Assembly: GCF_019175385.1 (NCBI RefSeq)
Contig: NC_083342.1
Span: 114,700,376-114,764,375, forward strand
From: Lycium barbarum
Taxonomy: Eukaryota > Streptophyta > Magnoliopsida > Solanales > Solanaceae
Direction: 5' to 3'
Length of the DNA: 64,000 nt
The stretch's first letter is position 1. Every line of letters begins with the position of its first letter. A model generated the notes under the pieces. The model did not search any database. It saw nothing but the letters and a program-made list of their open reading frames with translations, and had not been told where the DNA came from. A program made the translations under genes and the position numbers. This document shows positions 1 to 11,775 of the stretch, in pieces.

Positions 1-1255
1 TAAGTAACTAATACCTTTCACTAATTTCTCCTTTTCAATGGAATATTTAATTTGTTTTTAGCTGCATAATGGAGAAGCTGACCATCATTCTACTAGACGA
101 GATTGAGACTGCTACTATTAGCTTGGAATCTTGCAGTTTGGAGTAATTTATTGGCCAGAAGTAGCAAATGGTTGTTTCACTTGTCTCTACTGTTTGATAC
201 TACGGATATTTAATATGGTACTTTATATATCCTGCTTTCTCTAAAGAGTCTACAAAGGCAAACACAGATGCTCTTGATGTACTTCTATAGTATAAGTTTA
301 ACTTTCTATTGCAATAAGACAATCACTGCCTGAATTAATATTGAAGCTGCATATTTGGCTTTTGGACTTGTAAGCTAGATAATTGATCTATTATTGTGCT
401 CCAGATTTGCTGATAGTTCACCACGCAAAGTTATTAGCCAAAAAAAGGGCAAAAATAATTCCCAATGCCCTCCCGAGGTAGTAATTATGAATTGCATTAT
501 TAACTCATGTCAGCTCGTTAAACTAATTCCATTCTGCTTCTAAGTCCCAAACACCTGCCCTTGAACTCATTGACGAGTGACATTGCGGATCAAAGAAAGT
601 GAAACGATTGCATCGATCAGTTATCTTGATATCACTCTTCAACGGATACAATTTATTGGTCAAGCTTATAGTTTTCAAATTAAACATAATTAACTATCTC
701 GATAATTGATATCATCACTCTTTGCTGATGGAATATTTGTTGTTAGCTGCATAATGAAGAAGCTGAGCATCATTAAAACTAAGAGAGATTGAGACTGATA
801 CTAGTACCTTGGATTCTTACATGTTAGGAGTGATTTATTTATTGGTTAAAATGAGGTTAGCACTTTATTCGATCATTTTACTCTTGGCTCTAAGTATTGT
901 TTTTTCTTCATTTGGTTTGACCATGGTTTGTATTTTACTTCGATCTCAAAAGTGTAATTTTCTGTTTAACTTTATTTTCCCACGGTACAACTTGTATGAT
1001 GTATGACGTATCCATCATACATCCATATTATAAATGAAGCCAGTGGACAGAAAATTGTAATTAAACCTGAAATTAATACTGTAGTACTTTCATCAGCATA
1101 TTATTGAGTAATTGTTAGTTTATTTCACTTGTCTGTACTGTTTGGTACACTAGCAGTTTAACCTTGAACTTTCAATTTCACCTTCTCTAAAAAGTCTTTA
1201 CAAAAGCACTAGGAGATGCTTATAAAGTACAACTGTATATTTAACTGCCTGAATT
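1..1255. other. gene-free spacer with an old direct duplication
   Basis: No credible gene is seen; the short open frames are AT-rich and without recognisable domains. Positions about 30-170 resemble 735-850: both carry a 'gctgcataatg' block followed by 'gaagctga.catcatt' and 'gagattgagactg'. The stretch from about 172-400 again resembles about 1120-1250, for example the block 'tttcacttgtct.tactgttt'. This suggests an ancient tandem duplication of several hundred bases, the second copy later split by a SINE. Confidence 0.45.
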
Positions 1256-1376
1256 TTATTTTATTTTTTTAAACTTTTTTTTTATTACATAGGGGTAGGG
1301 AAGGGGATTACAACGTGCGGATTCGAACCCTCACCAACAAGGTGAGAGTTCAAGTAGCCAACCAACTGAGCTACTA
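1256..1376 (-). mobile_element. tRNA-derived SINE, short, minus strand
   Basis: Read on the minus strand this begins with a tRNA-like head. An A-box-like TAGCTCAGTTGG is followed about 35 bases later by a B-box GGTTCGAATCC, then by a short pyrimidine-rich body and an A-rich tail, which appears as T-rich sequence at about 1262-1282 on the plus strand. A possible 5-base target repeat, gaatt, flanks it at 1251-1255 and 1377-1381. The head cannot fold into a complete tRNA with a proper acceptor stem, so a SINE is preferred over a tRNA gene. The family name is not certain. Confidence 0.65.
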
Positions 1377-1381
1377 GAATT

Positions 1382-3144
1382 AATATTGATTCTGACAGAA
1401 TTGTAGTTATTAAACTAGAAAATTTATCTTCTTCCTAAGAGAATGTTCTACTTATGCTTAATTTGCTGCTATTTTCCCTTTAGTCCGCCTTTCATCACGG
1501 ATGTCACATATTTGTCTCATTAATCAAATTCTCAATAAAATTTGTCCCACCATCATACTACGGAAGCTTATCTCTGATATATATAATCATATTTGTCACA
1601 GCTGATCATGTTCATGACTCGTATTATTCTCTTTGAACCAACAAATCTCATATAATTTCCCCTTCGGCTACGCCATATTGAGCGCAAAAACACACGTACT
1701 ATATAAACTTGTGTTTCATCTTATATCGTTTTTTTCTCCGCCTAATATATTATACGTTAGATATTTATTAAACTGGAAGTGTCCTTCTCCTCAGCCTGCC
1801 CTCAAGAGTCCGCCCTTGTCATGAATGTCACAGTTATTAGCTATAGGTTGTGGTAAACTGGTAGTGGTGGTCTCACGTTTGGGTAGTTTGAGAATTTGCA
1901 TTTCTGATAATTCACCAGGCCATGATACCTTCATCAGTGACATACTGTCCTTTTGCGATCAAGAGGGGGAAAAAAAAAGCAATTAATAATGCAAACGAAT
2001 AAGTGATGTAATTGATAAGTTCAACCTCCAACTAAGTCCAACGTTTGCCTTTTCATCTGACTGCAGCTAAGTGGTCTCCACATATGTGACATAATCTCTA
2101 GTTATATACTTATTATATGGTGGAATTGACAACAAAAGCAAGTTGATTTATGCTTTGGTTATGGCAAACCTTATGCAGTAGATACCAAATAAAATGATTG
2201 AGGAATTGATGATGTTAGATGACAGAGGCTTTTTAGGTTGTAAGTGAATTTAAAATGCTGCTAACTTATAAAAGTTGACTCCATTCATATGTCCTCTGAG
2301 AACGGCCAATTAGATCATATTTTATGCTTGTGATATTATCAAAGTGCACGTAGGAAGACTAGTATGTGCTACCAAACACTGAGTTACAGACAAATTTTAC
2401 ATTTACTATGTTTAACCAAAATGATAATAAGTTGAAACAGTACTGTTACATTAGCCCCGGCCATAAAGGAAAGTGGTGCCACGTACTTCTTTTTCCTTTT
2501 GTTCATTTGCTCAGTCCACTTTAAGCCACACCCTAGATTTTGAAGAGAAAAAAAAAAATTATAGCATGGGTCATTCGAGCATATGTTATACATGAAGCAA
2601 ACATACCTAACAAACAAAACGTGAGGCTTCCTCTTAATGTGGAGTATTGATTCGAAATTGAAGGAATCAATGGCCGAATGAGACAAAATTCAATGGTCAC
2701 TAAATACCCCATATGTACATTTAATTTATGTAATTTCATTACCCAAATTTATACATAATTATTCCATAAGGAATTGAATAGGAACTCTGATAAAGGGGAA
2801 AAGGACAGAAGAAAAAGACAGAAATGATGATGACTTTGGGAGGCCCTTCACTACTACTAATCAATTGATCCCAAACCCAACGTTCCGAAAACGTTTTCTC
2901 TATTCCAAATCCCTTCGCTAAATTAATTTGCCTTATCTTAGTCTTATATTCGAAAAAGAAAAATTATACCCACAATGTTTACCCTGAATCACATTCCAAA
3001 TAACCACTTGAGAGCTGATGGCTGCCTCTAGTTTTTGTTCTCCCTATATTCGAAGAAATATTTACACCGAATTGCATTAATATGTTTTATAGTTAAATTA
3101 TAAATTAAGATGCGACTTAATTGAGATTGAGAGTACCGAGCTCC
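1382..3144. other. gene-free spacer
   Basis: AT-rich sequence with no convincing gene. Two short segments, about 1470-1510 and 1785-1830, share a 'gagtccgcc..t.tcat...tgtcac' block. Some short open frames exist on both strands but carry no domain signature. Confidence 0.4.
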
Positions 3145-3152
3145 AGTACGGG

Positions 3153-3726
3153 TAGGCCTGCTCATCAGTCGGATCGGATGGTTTAGCATATTTCTGATTA
3201 TAATTTTGGTTTTCGGATTTCACAAAATGTAATCCGAATACGATCTTCGGATTGAATTAGATTTTTTAAGTTCGATTTCGGATAAATCGGTTTAGATAAT
3301 TCGGATATTCGATTCAGCCTATAAGTTGAATTGCTTCTTCTTCTTCTGACAAAATGAACAACCAAATAAAGTATTCATACCAAATTACCTTAATATATAG
3401 TTCTTCGCTGCTATAACAATCATATAAATAAAATATTCATACAAGCAACTTAGTAATATTTTTTAATATATGGGTTGATATGTAATGAGTAGGGTATATT
3501 TGACATATTAGATTGGACATATAGGTAATGCACTAATATTTAATGGATAGTCGGGTGCGCTAAATATAAGTTACAAGAAATTCGATTTTCGGATATCTAA
3601 AAATCCAAAGTTTCAAATCCGATCCAAAAAAATTAAAAATTAAATCTGAAATCCAATCCAGAATTTGAAAATTTCAAACTATAAGTCCAAAATGTTCGGA
3701 ATTTATCCAAACTATGCACACCCCTA
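3153..3726. mobile_element. hAT-type MITE, 574 bp, 8-bp TSD
   Basis: The element starts TAGGCCTGCTCATC and ends GCACACCCCTA, a degenerate version of the TAGGGGTG...CACCCCTA inverted termini of two other elements in this window. It is flanked by a perfect 8-base target duplication, AGTACGGG (3145-3152 and 3727-3734), the length made by hAT transposases. The interior is AT-rich with many 'ttcggat' and 'atccgaa' motifs and has no open frame, so it is non-autonomous. Confidence 0.85.
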
Positions 3727-3828
3727 AGTACGGGTATCAGACAATGGGTTGAAAACCAAAAAAAAAATTAATTAAGAAATAATATATATAGAGAAAATAA
3801 ATATATTATACATTTATTAATTTATTTT

Positions 3829-3954
3829 AAATATTCACTCATTGTGAGTGAGTATTTTTTTCCGGTATGTCTTTTTTACTGTAAATGCTTTATATGCTAC
3901 TCATGTAAATACTTTTACAGAACGTAAATACTCACTCACAATGAGTGAATATTT
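3829..3954. repeat. perfect 29-bp inverted repeat with 68-bp spacer
   Basis: Positions 3829-3857 and 3926-3954 are exact reverse complements (29 of 29 bases), centred on the motif attcactcattgtgagtgag. The arms could form a strong hairpin. A small MITE or foldback insertion is the likeliest origin. No clear target duplication was identified. Confidence 0.7.
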
Positions 3955-5034
3955 ACACTAAATAAAACATTCCCTTCCACACACACATTTTGAATTTTAA
4001 AATACATCCATATGGATAAGTACTACTTCGGGATGCTATATACAGTTGCAAACAACATCGGGCGTTACTAATTAAAGAAATAGTATTGAAAAAAGACAAC
4101 ACAAAGGTAAGAGTTATAAGTACAATCTGGAATCTAGGAATAATAATTTCAGTTCAAATGAAAAGCAAGTTGCATTATTACCACTTCATTCCCCTAGTTT
4201 ACCCTATAGTTTATTCAGCTCAGCCTGTCTATGGATACCCAGTTGCACGTCAAGTTGTTGTTTATACTTATCAATGCCTATGCATCCATGTATTACATGG
4301 ATGCTTGCTATTAATTTAAGAGTTAATATCATTAGACACCTTGCTGGTAAGAGTTTTTAGTGGCTACGCCTTTGCATGTCAAACCAAGATACTTCATTCT
4401 GCTAACTATAATATATACGGGTATAATGCAAATTAAATATTGGTCACTAAAATTAATAGCAAAACAACAAACGCATAATTGAGAGACGGAGTATATGCTT
4501 TATCCATCGGGCCCTCAATAGGCCTTTTTTTAATTAACTAACAATGATCTTCAGATCAATTTTGTGTGTACCTCAACTATTTTATTGGATATTTACTATT
4601 TCCTACCAACACAAGTATAAGTTAATTTTGTCTATCAAGGCCTAATTTACTCTCTCATCTCTATTGATAATTAAATCTTGATCTTATTTCACTTGTTTAA
4701 TTGACCGTTAGACCACACGCAAAGGACCTTGAGGGGTTCACACAATTTTTTTTTTTTTTAAATTATATTATATATACAAGATTAATATTTTTATGTATAT
4801 ATAATAAATGTCGGATCTCTTTAGTTTTTTTCGTTTTACTTTTTAATATTTTGAATTACTCCAATAAAAAATTTGACTCGGCCGCTTAACCACATCCACT
4901 TGTGCTCTGCCTCAATAGTTCTTTAAAGCCCTTATTTATAGTGCCAGATTGGCAACACTACGTACTCTTTATAGAACTATACTTCCTTCTCATTGTCAAC
5001 TATAGTGCTATTTTAATTTGCAACTTTCCCCTTA
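3955..5034. other. upstream region of the ERF gene
   Basis: No gene is seen. The region serves as promoter and leader of the ERF gene that starts at 5035. A W-box-like TTGACC lies at 4701-4706 and TATA-like stretches occur at about 4932-4940 (tatttatag) and near 4969. The transcription start cannot be fixed from sequence. Confidence 0.4.
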
Positions 5035-5955
5035 ATGGCCACGGAAACCACCATCATCACCACCAACACCAACATCAACACCACCAAATCATCATCACCA
5101 CAACCAAACAAATCAGTAACAAGAAAATTTGTAGGTGTAAGACAAAGACCTTCCGGAAGATGGGTTGCTGAGATCAAGGACTCGTCTCAACGTGTGAGAT
5201 TATGGCTAGGAACATACGATACTCCTGAAGAAGCTGCTCGTGCCTACGATGAAGCTGCCCGAACCCTACGTGGCGAAAATGCACGAACCAATTTCGCTTC
5301 TGTAGCTCCAACTAATCCTAATTCAGGCGATCAATCGAATATATTGCAACCAAATGATGGTTCTCATGATCATAACAAACATGGTCTTAGTTTTTCTTCT
5401 CTAAAAGCGAAATTAAGTAAGAATTTACAAAGCATCATGGCTAGGAATTCAGAAAATAAGTCATCGTCCAAGAGTAGAGTAAGTGACCATTTCACATTTG
5501 CTAGAATTTTCCACTCCAAGAACAATTATGATCACCAATACCAAAATCATCCTCATGTGGATATGAACAAAATTGAGAAAGTTGTACAGCCAAGTATTAG
5601 AGTACTTCCACATTTAACTGATAATAATAATGATTCATATTCTTCTTGGGAAAATTCAAGTGTGTCTGATTGTAGCAGTGAATGGACTGCTTTTAGACAA
5701 CTTGGACTGGACTCTGATTGTAACAGTGAATGGGCTGCTTATAGGCAACTTGGGCTGGACTCTGATAATGGATCAGATGGAAATGAATTTTTTCTTGGAT
5801 CAGATCCAATGGCAGGGTGGATTAGTAGTCCAGATATTATGAGTAGTGCTGGAAGCAGTGAAGGATCATCAAGAAGCAAAAGGTTTAAAGTTTCTTCTTC
5901 TATAATGGTTCCTCCTACTTTTAGTGAATCTCCTTTACGCGGTGAGTATTACTAA
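5035..5955 (+). CDS. AP2/ERF transcription factor, RAP2-11/ERN-like
   Basis: A 306-residue single-exon protein with one AP2/ERF DNA-binding domain at about residues 31-88 (from [20 protein letters not shown] to ARTNF). The WVAEIKD segment has Ala45 and Asp49, the ERF-type residues, rather than the Val/Glu of DREB proteins. The RAYD element is at residues 69-72. This domain closely follows the RAP2-11 and ERN group, known for low-potassium signalling and nodulation; that exact role here is inference. Residues 212-227 and 228-243 are a 16-residue tandem repeat with SEW.A.RQLGLDS in both copies. The N-terminus is Thr/Asn-rich and the C-terminal half Ser/Asp-rich, as in activation regions. The ATG at 5035 is the first that gives the domain. 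Likely nuclear, binding GCC-box-like DNA. Confidence 0.93.
   Translation: MATETTIITTNTNINTTKSSSPQPNKSVTRKFVGVRQRPSGRWVAEIKDSSQRVRLWLGTYDTPEEAARAYDEAARTLRGENARTNFASVAPTNPNSGDQSNILQPNDGSHDHNKHGLSFSSLKAKLSKNLQSIMARNSENKSSSKSRVSDHFTFARIFHSKNNYDHQYQNHPHVDMNKIEKVVQPSIRVLPHLTDNNNDSYSSWENSSVSDCSSEWTAFRQLGLDSDCNSEWAAYRQLGLDSDNGSDGNEFFLGSDPMAGWISSPDIMSSAGSSEGSSRSKRFKVSSSIMVPPTFSESPLRGEYY
5668..5763 (+). repeat. 48-bp in-frame tandem repeat inside the ERF gene
   Basis: Two 48-base units, 5668-5715 and 5716-5763, encode two near-identical 16-residue blocks, [16 protein letters not shown] and [16 protein letters not shown]. They lie in the acidic C-terminal half of the ERF protein and may be a duplicated activation or interaction motif (inference). 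Confidence 0.9.
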
Positions 5956-7739
5956 TTAGTTGGGTTTTAGTTTTTGTTTGTACCTTTTTTTTTTTTTTTT
6001 TTGTAATGTCTTTACGATTAATCCAGAAGCCAAAAAATTAGTACTACTAGTTTTTAGTACTGTTTTCGTATGATGCAGTCCTTGAAAAATTGTACAGTGA
6101 AGGAAGAAATTAGAAAAAAGGAACGCAATGAATACGATTATCAAACGAAATGTTTAGGGTTACACATATGTTCCTAAAAAGATCAATCTTGTCTCGCTTT
6201 GATAATGTCAGAGATTGTGATGCTCATACGATACACCTGGTTTCTTGGACTTTTATAAAAAAAAATTAGTTTTATGCTAATTCACGAGAAAAAAATATAT
6301 TTTTATACATAAGAAATCAGAAAGAAAAAAATACTTAATTTTTTTGGCAGGATCAGTTTCTTGTATTCAAATTGTAAAAGGTTATGTTCACCTACCCCTG
6401 TCTAGGCCATAATCTTAAAGTGGCAAGAAATCTTTACAAACCATTCACAGAATATTATTGTTTCTTGGACGTCCTTGAAAGTTAATCTTGATTAATATAA
6501 TGTGTCCTTGCTTAATTGACGTGTGGTATTGTTTAAATTGAATATATATTGATTAATATAAAAGAAGGCATTGACTTGTAATTGGACATTCACTAATTAC
6601 TTTATTATGATGGTAATTACTCGAAGATGACGAAATGAAAGTGGTGAATATATTGATAAGATACACATTTTAGTTAATTAAGTTTGCTTTTGTTGATATA
6701 CCACATTCTCAAGTTGGCATATACAGTTCTTTGCCATAACGGAATTGTGAGTTGCACTTGAACGCTAATTAAATAATCAATTTAGATGTTGGCATATTGC
6801 AGATGGAATGACGTTTATAACATTTCTAAACTATAGTAGGGAGATAAAAAATTAACAAGTATTAATCATGAGATAAATAAATCAACTAATGCTCAAGTGC
6901 AGGCCCTTAATTCTAATATATATCAAGGAAAACGACTTATTTGGATGGTGATTTATGCGATTCTTTTAGAGCATTTAAATTGTCGGAATTGCATCAGTGA
7001 CCAGTCTTGATTAATTAATTATTCAACCTTCTAACTAAACCCAATGCACTGTTCAAGACTCTATATATGCACGACGCTGTTTCTATTAAACCAATAAATA
7101 CATGACATATGCAATTTATTAAAAATCTAATTGGAAATGAAGCTCATTTCCTTCTTCAAGTTAGAGTTATTTGTGACGTGGTGCTATGTATTGACAGTTT
7201 TGAAGAACAATAACAGTGAAGAAGAAGCAGTAGGGAAGGAAAAAAGAAAGAAGAAGAGTAAGATGGACAAAATATATTCCTATTTTACTAACTAAAAAAC
7301 AGGTGGACAAAATTTAAATAGATACTATTTTAGCTATCTTTTAAATAACTTCCCTAAAATATCTAACAGTGCTAATGTCCCGCCTCAATCTCGAACTCCC
7401 TAATTCTGGAACACAATAATACACTTGCTACTATAATATAGGAAAAAGTTTTTTTTTTTTTTTTAATAAGCATTTATAGAGAGTTCGTAACTGATCTTGT
7501 CGTAGATAGAAACTTCAACATGTGTGGAGGTAGCCAAGCAAATCAAGCAAAGGCTATGGACTGTCGTAAAAAATGAAGCCAAGCAATTATTGGTATCCTA
7601 ACTGAAATATAGAAAGTTGGAGTCAAGACGTGATTAAATATATTGTTACAAGTACGATTGAGGAACATATTGTATTTACCGGAAGAAGCTTTATATAGTT
7701 TGATAATCTTTTGTTTGCCTTAATTTCATTATTATCACT

Positions 7740-7765
7740 GGGTAATTTACCCGCGCTTCGCGCGG
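7740..7765. repeat. two adjacent small palindromes, GC-rich
   Basis: gggtaatttaccc (7740-7752) is nearly self-complementary and overlaps ccgcgcttcgcgcgg (7751-7765), a 6-bp stem with a TTC loop. Such a CG-rich hairpin stands out in this AT-rich spacer. It may be the end of a degraded transposon, but no matching terminus was found. Confidence 0.5.
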
Positions 7766-8323
7766 TCATAAATAACCTCATTAAGCTTAAAATATTTTTT
7801 TGGTAAAACTAAAGATATTAAGAACATCTCAACAAAATTTAGATGATTCGGCATTGTTGCATATCTTAAGAACGGTATATATATAATAAATGACTAAAAA
7901 AAGTCTTGATGTTCGATCAATTGTCTTTTACATTTTTTTTGGATGTGTAACATTTGTTTATTGATATAATTGTCTTCTCAATATTGATTGATCTTTCATA
8001 AAATAATTAATCATGGCTTATTCTATCTTTTTGTACACAAAAAATATAGAACTGTTAATTTTATGAGTACAATATACTCATTTTCAAGAATTTCATGATG
8101 TGAAAGTTTTCTAAAATCATCACCGATTAAGATTAATGGTAAGGTTAACTAAGTCAGATCCGTTAATAAACTATACGTACAAAAGAATTTGAGTAAAAAT
8201 TAAGTCAATGATTATCTTGATCGGAAACTGCTAGGCACAATCTTCTTCTGGTAAAAATCACCCTTCAAGTCATTATTTGAACCGTGAAATTAGTTCGATT
8301 CTCTAGCTAATAACTAAATGCAA

Positions 8324-8351
8324 AAATAAAATAAATAAATAAATAAATAAA
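8324..8351. repeat. (AAAT)n microsatellite
   Basis: About six to seven tandem aaat units with one irregular unit at the left. Confidence 0.8.
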
Positions 8352-9529
8352 TCAAAATACAAAAGCAGAGTATTAAGAAAAAGAAGACAAATAAATAGAT
8401 TGCATATAATAAAAAACCTTGATTTACTCTCCCAAAACAAAGCTCTATCGTTAATTTAGAAAATACATGCTTCAACATTATTATTATTCTTATAGAAAAA
8501 GAGACAAGAGAACTGCGAGGACATGAGTAAAAAAAAACAGTAATGAGTAAAAAAAAAACAGTCTTAAGGATTTAGTGTTTAGGAATGGAGTTAATCATTT
8601 TGCACTACTAGAGGGCTAAACATTCAATTCATTAATGTAGGAAAGAAGTATTATTCTGGGACTGAATGACATTACTAAAGTTCACGTCTCTCGTACAAAT
8701 ACTTTTATGAGAAATGAATATAGCTAACAAAAAGAACATGTGATTTTGAACCGAAAAACTCCTTGAAGCTATTTGAATATTTGTATAATACCAAGGAAAA
8801 GGTGAACTTCTCGGCTTAAATTTATCTGTAAGTATGTCGGGACCAGCTAATCTTACCAAAGCTTTTCTGCAACCAAATAACTCCTCAACAATAAAATAAA
8901 AAAAACAAAAAACAAATAGCATTTGCTCATTTGATTGGATAACTTCATATTTTTGGAGTTATTCATAGTATTTGCATACTTCTGTATAATGTCTAGTTTA
9001 TTAACAATAAAATAAAATAAAATTGCTTGTTACATAGAAAAAGTTTAAAGTATTATCAATTGTAAACTCGTTTAAAGCATGTTTGTATGAAAGCGTGTTA
9101 TTATTACGTTAGATATAATAATAGAAGTTAAGGAAGAAAAATTATTAAATATTCATATAACATTTAAAATTATAAAATGTCAGTTAATAGTAAACTTAAA
9201 TTAAGCACATCAACATAAACTAATATCGTTAAAATTGAAAAAGTAAAAAGAATGATTATTGTTTAACAATTGATCATCATGCTCTTCTCTAATTGTACGT
9301 ATAGAACTTTTCAAAATTATAAAAGCATTAGTTAACAAATTAAACTTAGAATGGAAGGAGCAAAAAATAATTTTGTTTAAAACTATGATGAGACTATCTA
9401 ATCTAACGATTTTATTTTCTTTTTCTCTCAAACTATGATGAGACTATCATCTATCTATAAGCACAAACAAAAATCTTAAACTACCTATTTTACCTAACAA
9501 ACAACAACAAAGTGGGCGGTTGAGGATGG

Positions 9530-9759
9530 TGTTAACTACCATGGATGTGTTTGGAACTATACAGAAGCAACATAAATGAATTTTAGAGTAGAAGCTTAGA
9601 GAGAAAGGAGAACTAACTATGTATATATAAGCCACATAGATCATTACAGCTGTCATCCAGCTGTATCTCTAACTAACTAACCACTCCACTCACTAAGCTA
9701 ACTGCCTCTAACTAACTGCTAACTTAATCAGCTTGCCTATTTACTTTAGCTGCTCAACA
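9530..9759 (-). repeat. 3' LTR of copia element, 230 bp, internally deleted
   Basis: It aligns with the LTR at 14583-14865 along its whole length but lacks about 53 bases in the middle, after 'gagagaaag' near 9600-9610. It ends in CAACA next to the polypurine tract. Confidence 0.92.
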
Positions 9760-9770
9760 CTCCCCCTCAA
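9760..9770 (-). other. polypurine tract of copia element
   Basis: On the minus strand this is TGAGGGGGAG, lying directly against the 3' LTR. That is the expected plus-strand primer site for reverse transcription. Confidence 0.85.
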
Positions 9771-9818
9771 GCTGATGGCTTGAAGAGATCCTGTACTCCC
9801 AGCGTGTTTAGTAAGTAG

Positions 9819-11255
9819 TCATGTTGAAATCTTCCCTAAGCTCTTTGTAAGTAGATCAACTAGTTGCTCTTTAGTAGGAACATGATTAGTTCTCACAATT
9901 CCTTGAGTGATCCTTTCTCTCACAAAGTGACAGTCGATACCTATGTGATTAGTTCTTTCATGGAATATTGGATTTGCAGCAATTTGAATGGCAGCCTTAC
10001 TATCACACGTTAGTTCCACAGGCTACTTGATTTGGATGCCAATTTCCTTGAACAGTCCCACTATCCAAGTCAATTCTGCAGTGCAAGAAGCCTTACTTCT
10101 AAACTTTGCCTCTGCTGAGCTTCTTGAAATAGTTTCTTATTTCTTTGACTTCCAAGCTATTAAGGCTCCACCAAATTTCACTAAGTATCCAGTTACAGAT
10201 CTTCTAGTTTGTAAGTAAGCACCCCAGTCTGAGTCACAGTAAGCAGTCAACTGATTTGTTTTTTCAGCACGCATGAATAAGCCCAAACCAGGAGTTCCTT
10301 TGATGTACCTTACTACTCTGAGTGCAACCTCCATATGTGACATTTTAGGACAATGCATAAACTGGCTTAGTACTTGAACAACAAAAGCCAAATCAGTCCT
10401 GGTCATAGTCAGATACAACAACCTCCCCACTAGTCTTTTATACATACTTGGAATGCATTTGTCATATTCTACAGATGTTAGTTTCTGATTTAACTCAAGT
10501 GGAGTACCAGCAGGATTGGATCCACTTAATCCAGCTTCTGAGACTAGTTCTAGTGCATACTTTATTTGGCACATTATGATTCCTTTCTTGGATATAGCTA
10601 CCTCAATGCCCAAGAAGAACTTAAGTTCACAAAGATCTTTCATCTTGAACCTTTGCTGCAGATTTTCCCTTGCTTGACATACTAGATTACTGTTGTTTCC
10701 TGTGATCAGAAGGTCATTAACATACACCAGTATAAGTGCCAATTCTTCACCTGATCTCTTGGTAAACAAGGAGTAGTCATAGTGACTCTGAACAAACCCC
10801 ATTTGAACTAGAGCATCAGTCAGTTTCTTGTTCCATTGCCTTGGGGCTTATTTGAGCCCATATAAAGATTTATGTAGTTTGCAGACTTTCTCATTCTCCC
10901 CCTGTCTAGCAAACCCTTCAGGGAGGTGCATATATACTTCTTCAATGAGATCACCATTGAGAAGTTCATTATACATATCCATTTGATAGATCATCCTCTG
11001 ATTAGAAGCAACAAGAGCAACAATGGACCGGATTGTCACCATCTTGGCAATAGGTGAGAAAGTGTCTGAATAGTCTAGGCCAGCCTTTTGACTATATCCC
11101 TTTTCCACAAGCCTGGCTTTGTACCTCTCAACTTCACCTGAGGACTGATATTTCACCTTATATACCCACTTACACCCAATGGGAGTTTTGCCTGGTGAAA
11201 GGTCAATAATAGACCATGTGTGATTGTCTTCCAAAGTAGAGATCTCAAGTTGCAT
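9819..11255 (-). pseudogene. copia reverse transcriptase and RNase H, broken
   Basis: The frame from 11255 to 10848 begins the reverse transcriptase (WVYKVKYQSSGEVERYKARL, FSPIAKM, QMDMYNELLNGDL, YMHLPEGF, SLYGLK) and stops where KQAPRQW would follow. The next frame, 10802-10137, carries the palm with YVND in place of the catalytic YVDD, and then FFLGIEVA. RNase H follows into 10019-9819 (AYCDSDWGA, then [18 protein letters not shown] and DLLTKSLGK). The internal stop and the Asp-to-Asn change at the active site indicate an inactive enzyme. Confidence 0.9.
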
Positions 11256-11260
11256 AACCT

Positions 11261-11770
11261 CTAGCCATTTAGGATCACAAACAGCCTCTTGAAAGATGTA
11301 GGTTCTGAGATAGATGAATAGACAGATAAGGCATGCCTATAAAAAGGATTGAGATGAGAGTAGGTGACATAGGAGGACATGGGATAGGCACAGGCCTGAC
11401 TTCGAGAGGCAGGAGTGACATAGGCTTGAAGCCAAGAAGGAGGATGCTTTAGTCTAGAGGATTTTCTGGTTGGAGGAGCTCGTTGGGATTGTGGTAAAGG
11501 ATCACTTGGGGAAGGTGAGGGGGGATCATGCAAAATAGGATCAAGTTGTGCTGGTGAACCTGGTATAGGGTCAGACCTAGCTGGAGTAGATAAAGGTTCA
11601 TGGTAGTCTAAGTCAGGAGAAGAAGAAGACTCCCCCTAAACCAAAGACTCAGATGGAAAGGACTGGTGAGGCATGTCAACTGTAGGAGATAAATCTAGAA
11701 TAAGAAATAAAGGAGTACCAGCTGACTGCATATGAAGGAAGGGAAAGACAGTCTCTTGAAACACAACATT
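11261..11770 (-). pseudogene. copia Pol linker between integrase and reverse transcriptase
   Basis: The frame 11533-11261 encodes a Pro/Ser-rich stretch ending RLKHPPSWLQAYV, typical of the variable linker before copia reverse transcriptase. Stops separate it from both neighbouring domains. Confidence 0.6.
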
Positions 11771-11775
11771 TCTAC

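Larger units (their letters stand above)
5956..9524. other. gene-free spacer
   Basis: No credible gene. It holds a T tract just after the ERF stop (about 5983-6003), a GC-rich double hairpin at 7740-7765, an AAAT microsatellite at about 8324-8351 and a 19-base direct repeat, aactatgatgagactatc, near 9381 and 9431. Confidence 0.45.

Noticed and set aside
1315..1376. tRNA gene on the minus strand
   Set aside because: A- and B-box motifs are present but there is no complete cloverleaf with a matching acceptor stem, and an A-rich SINE tail follows.
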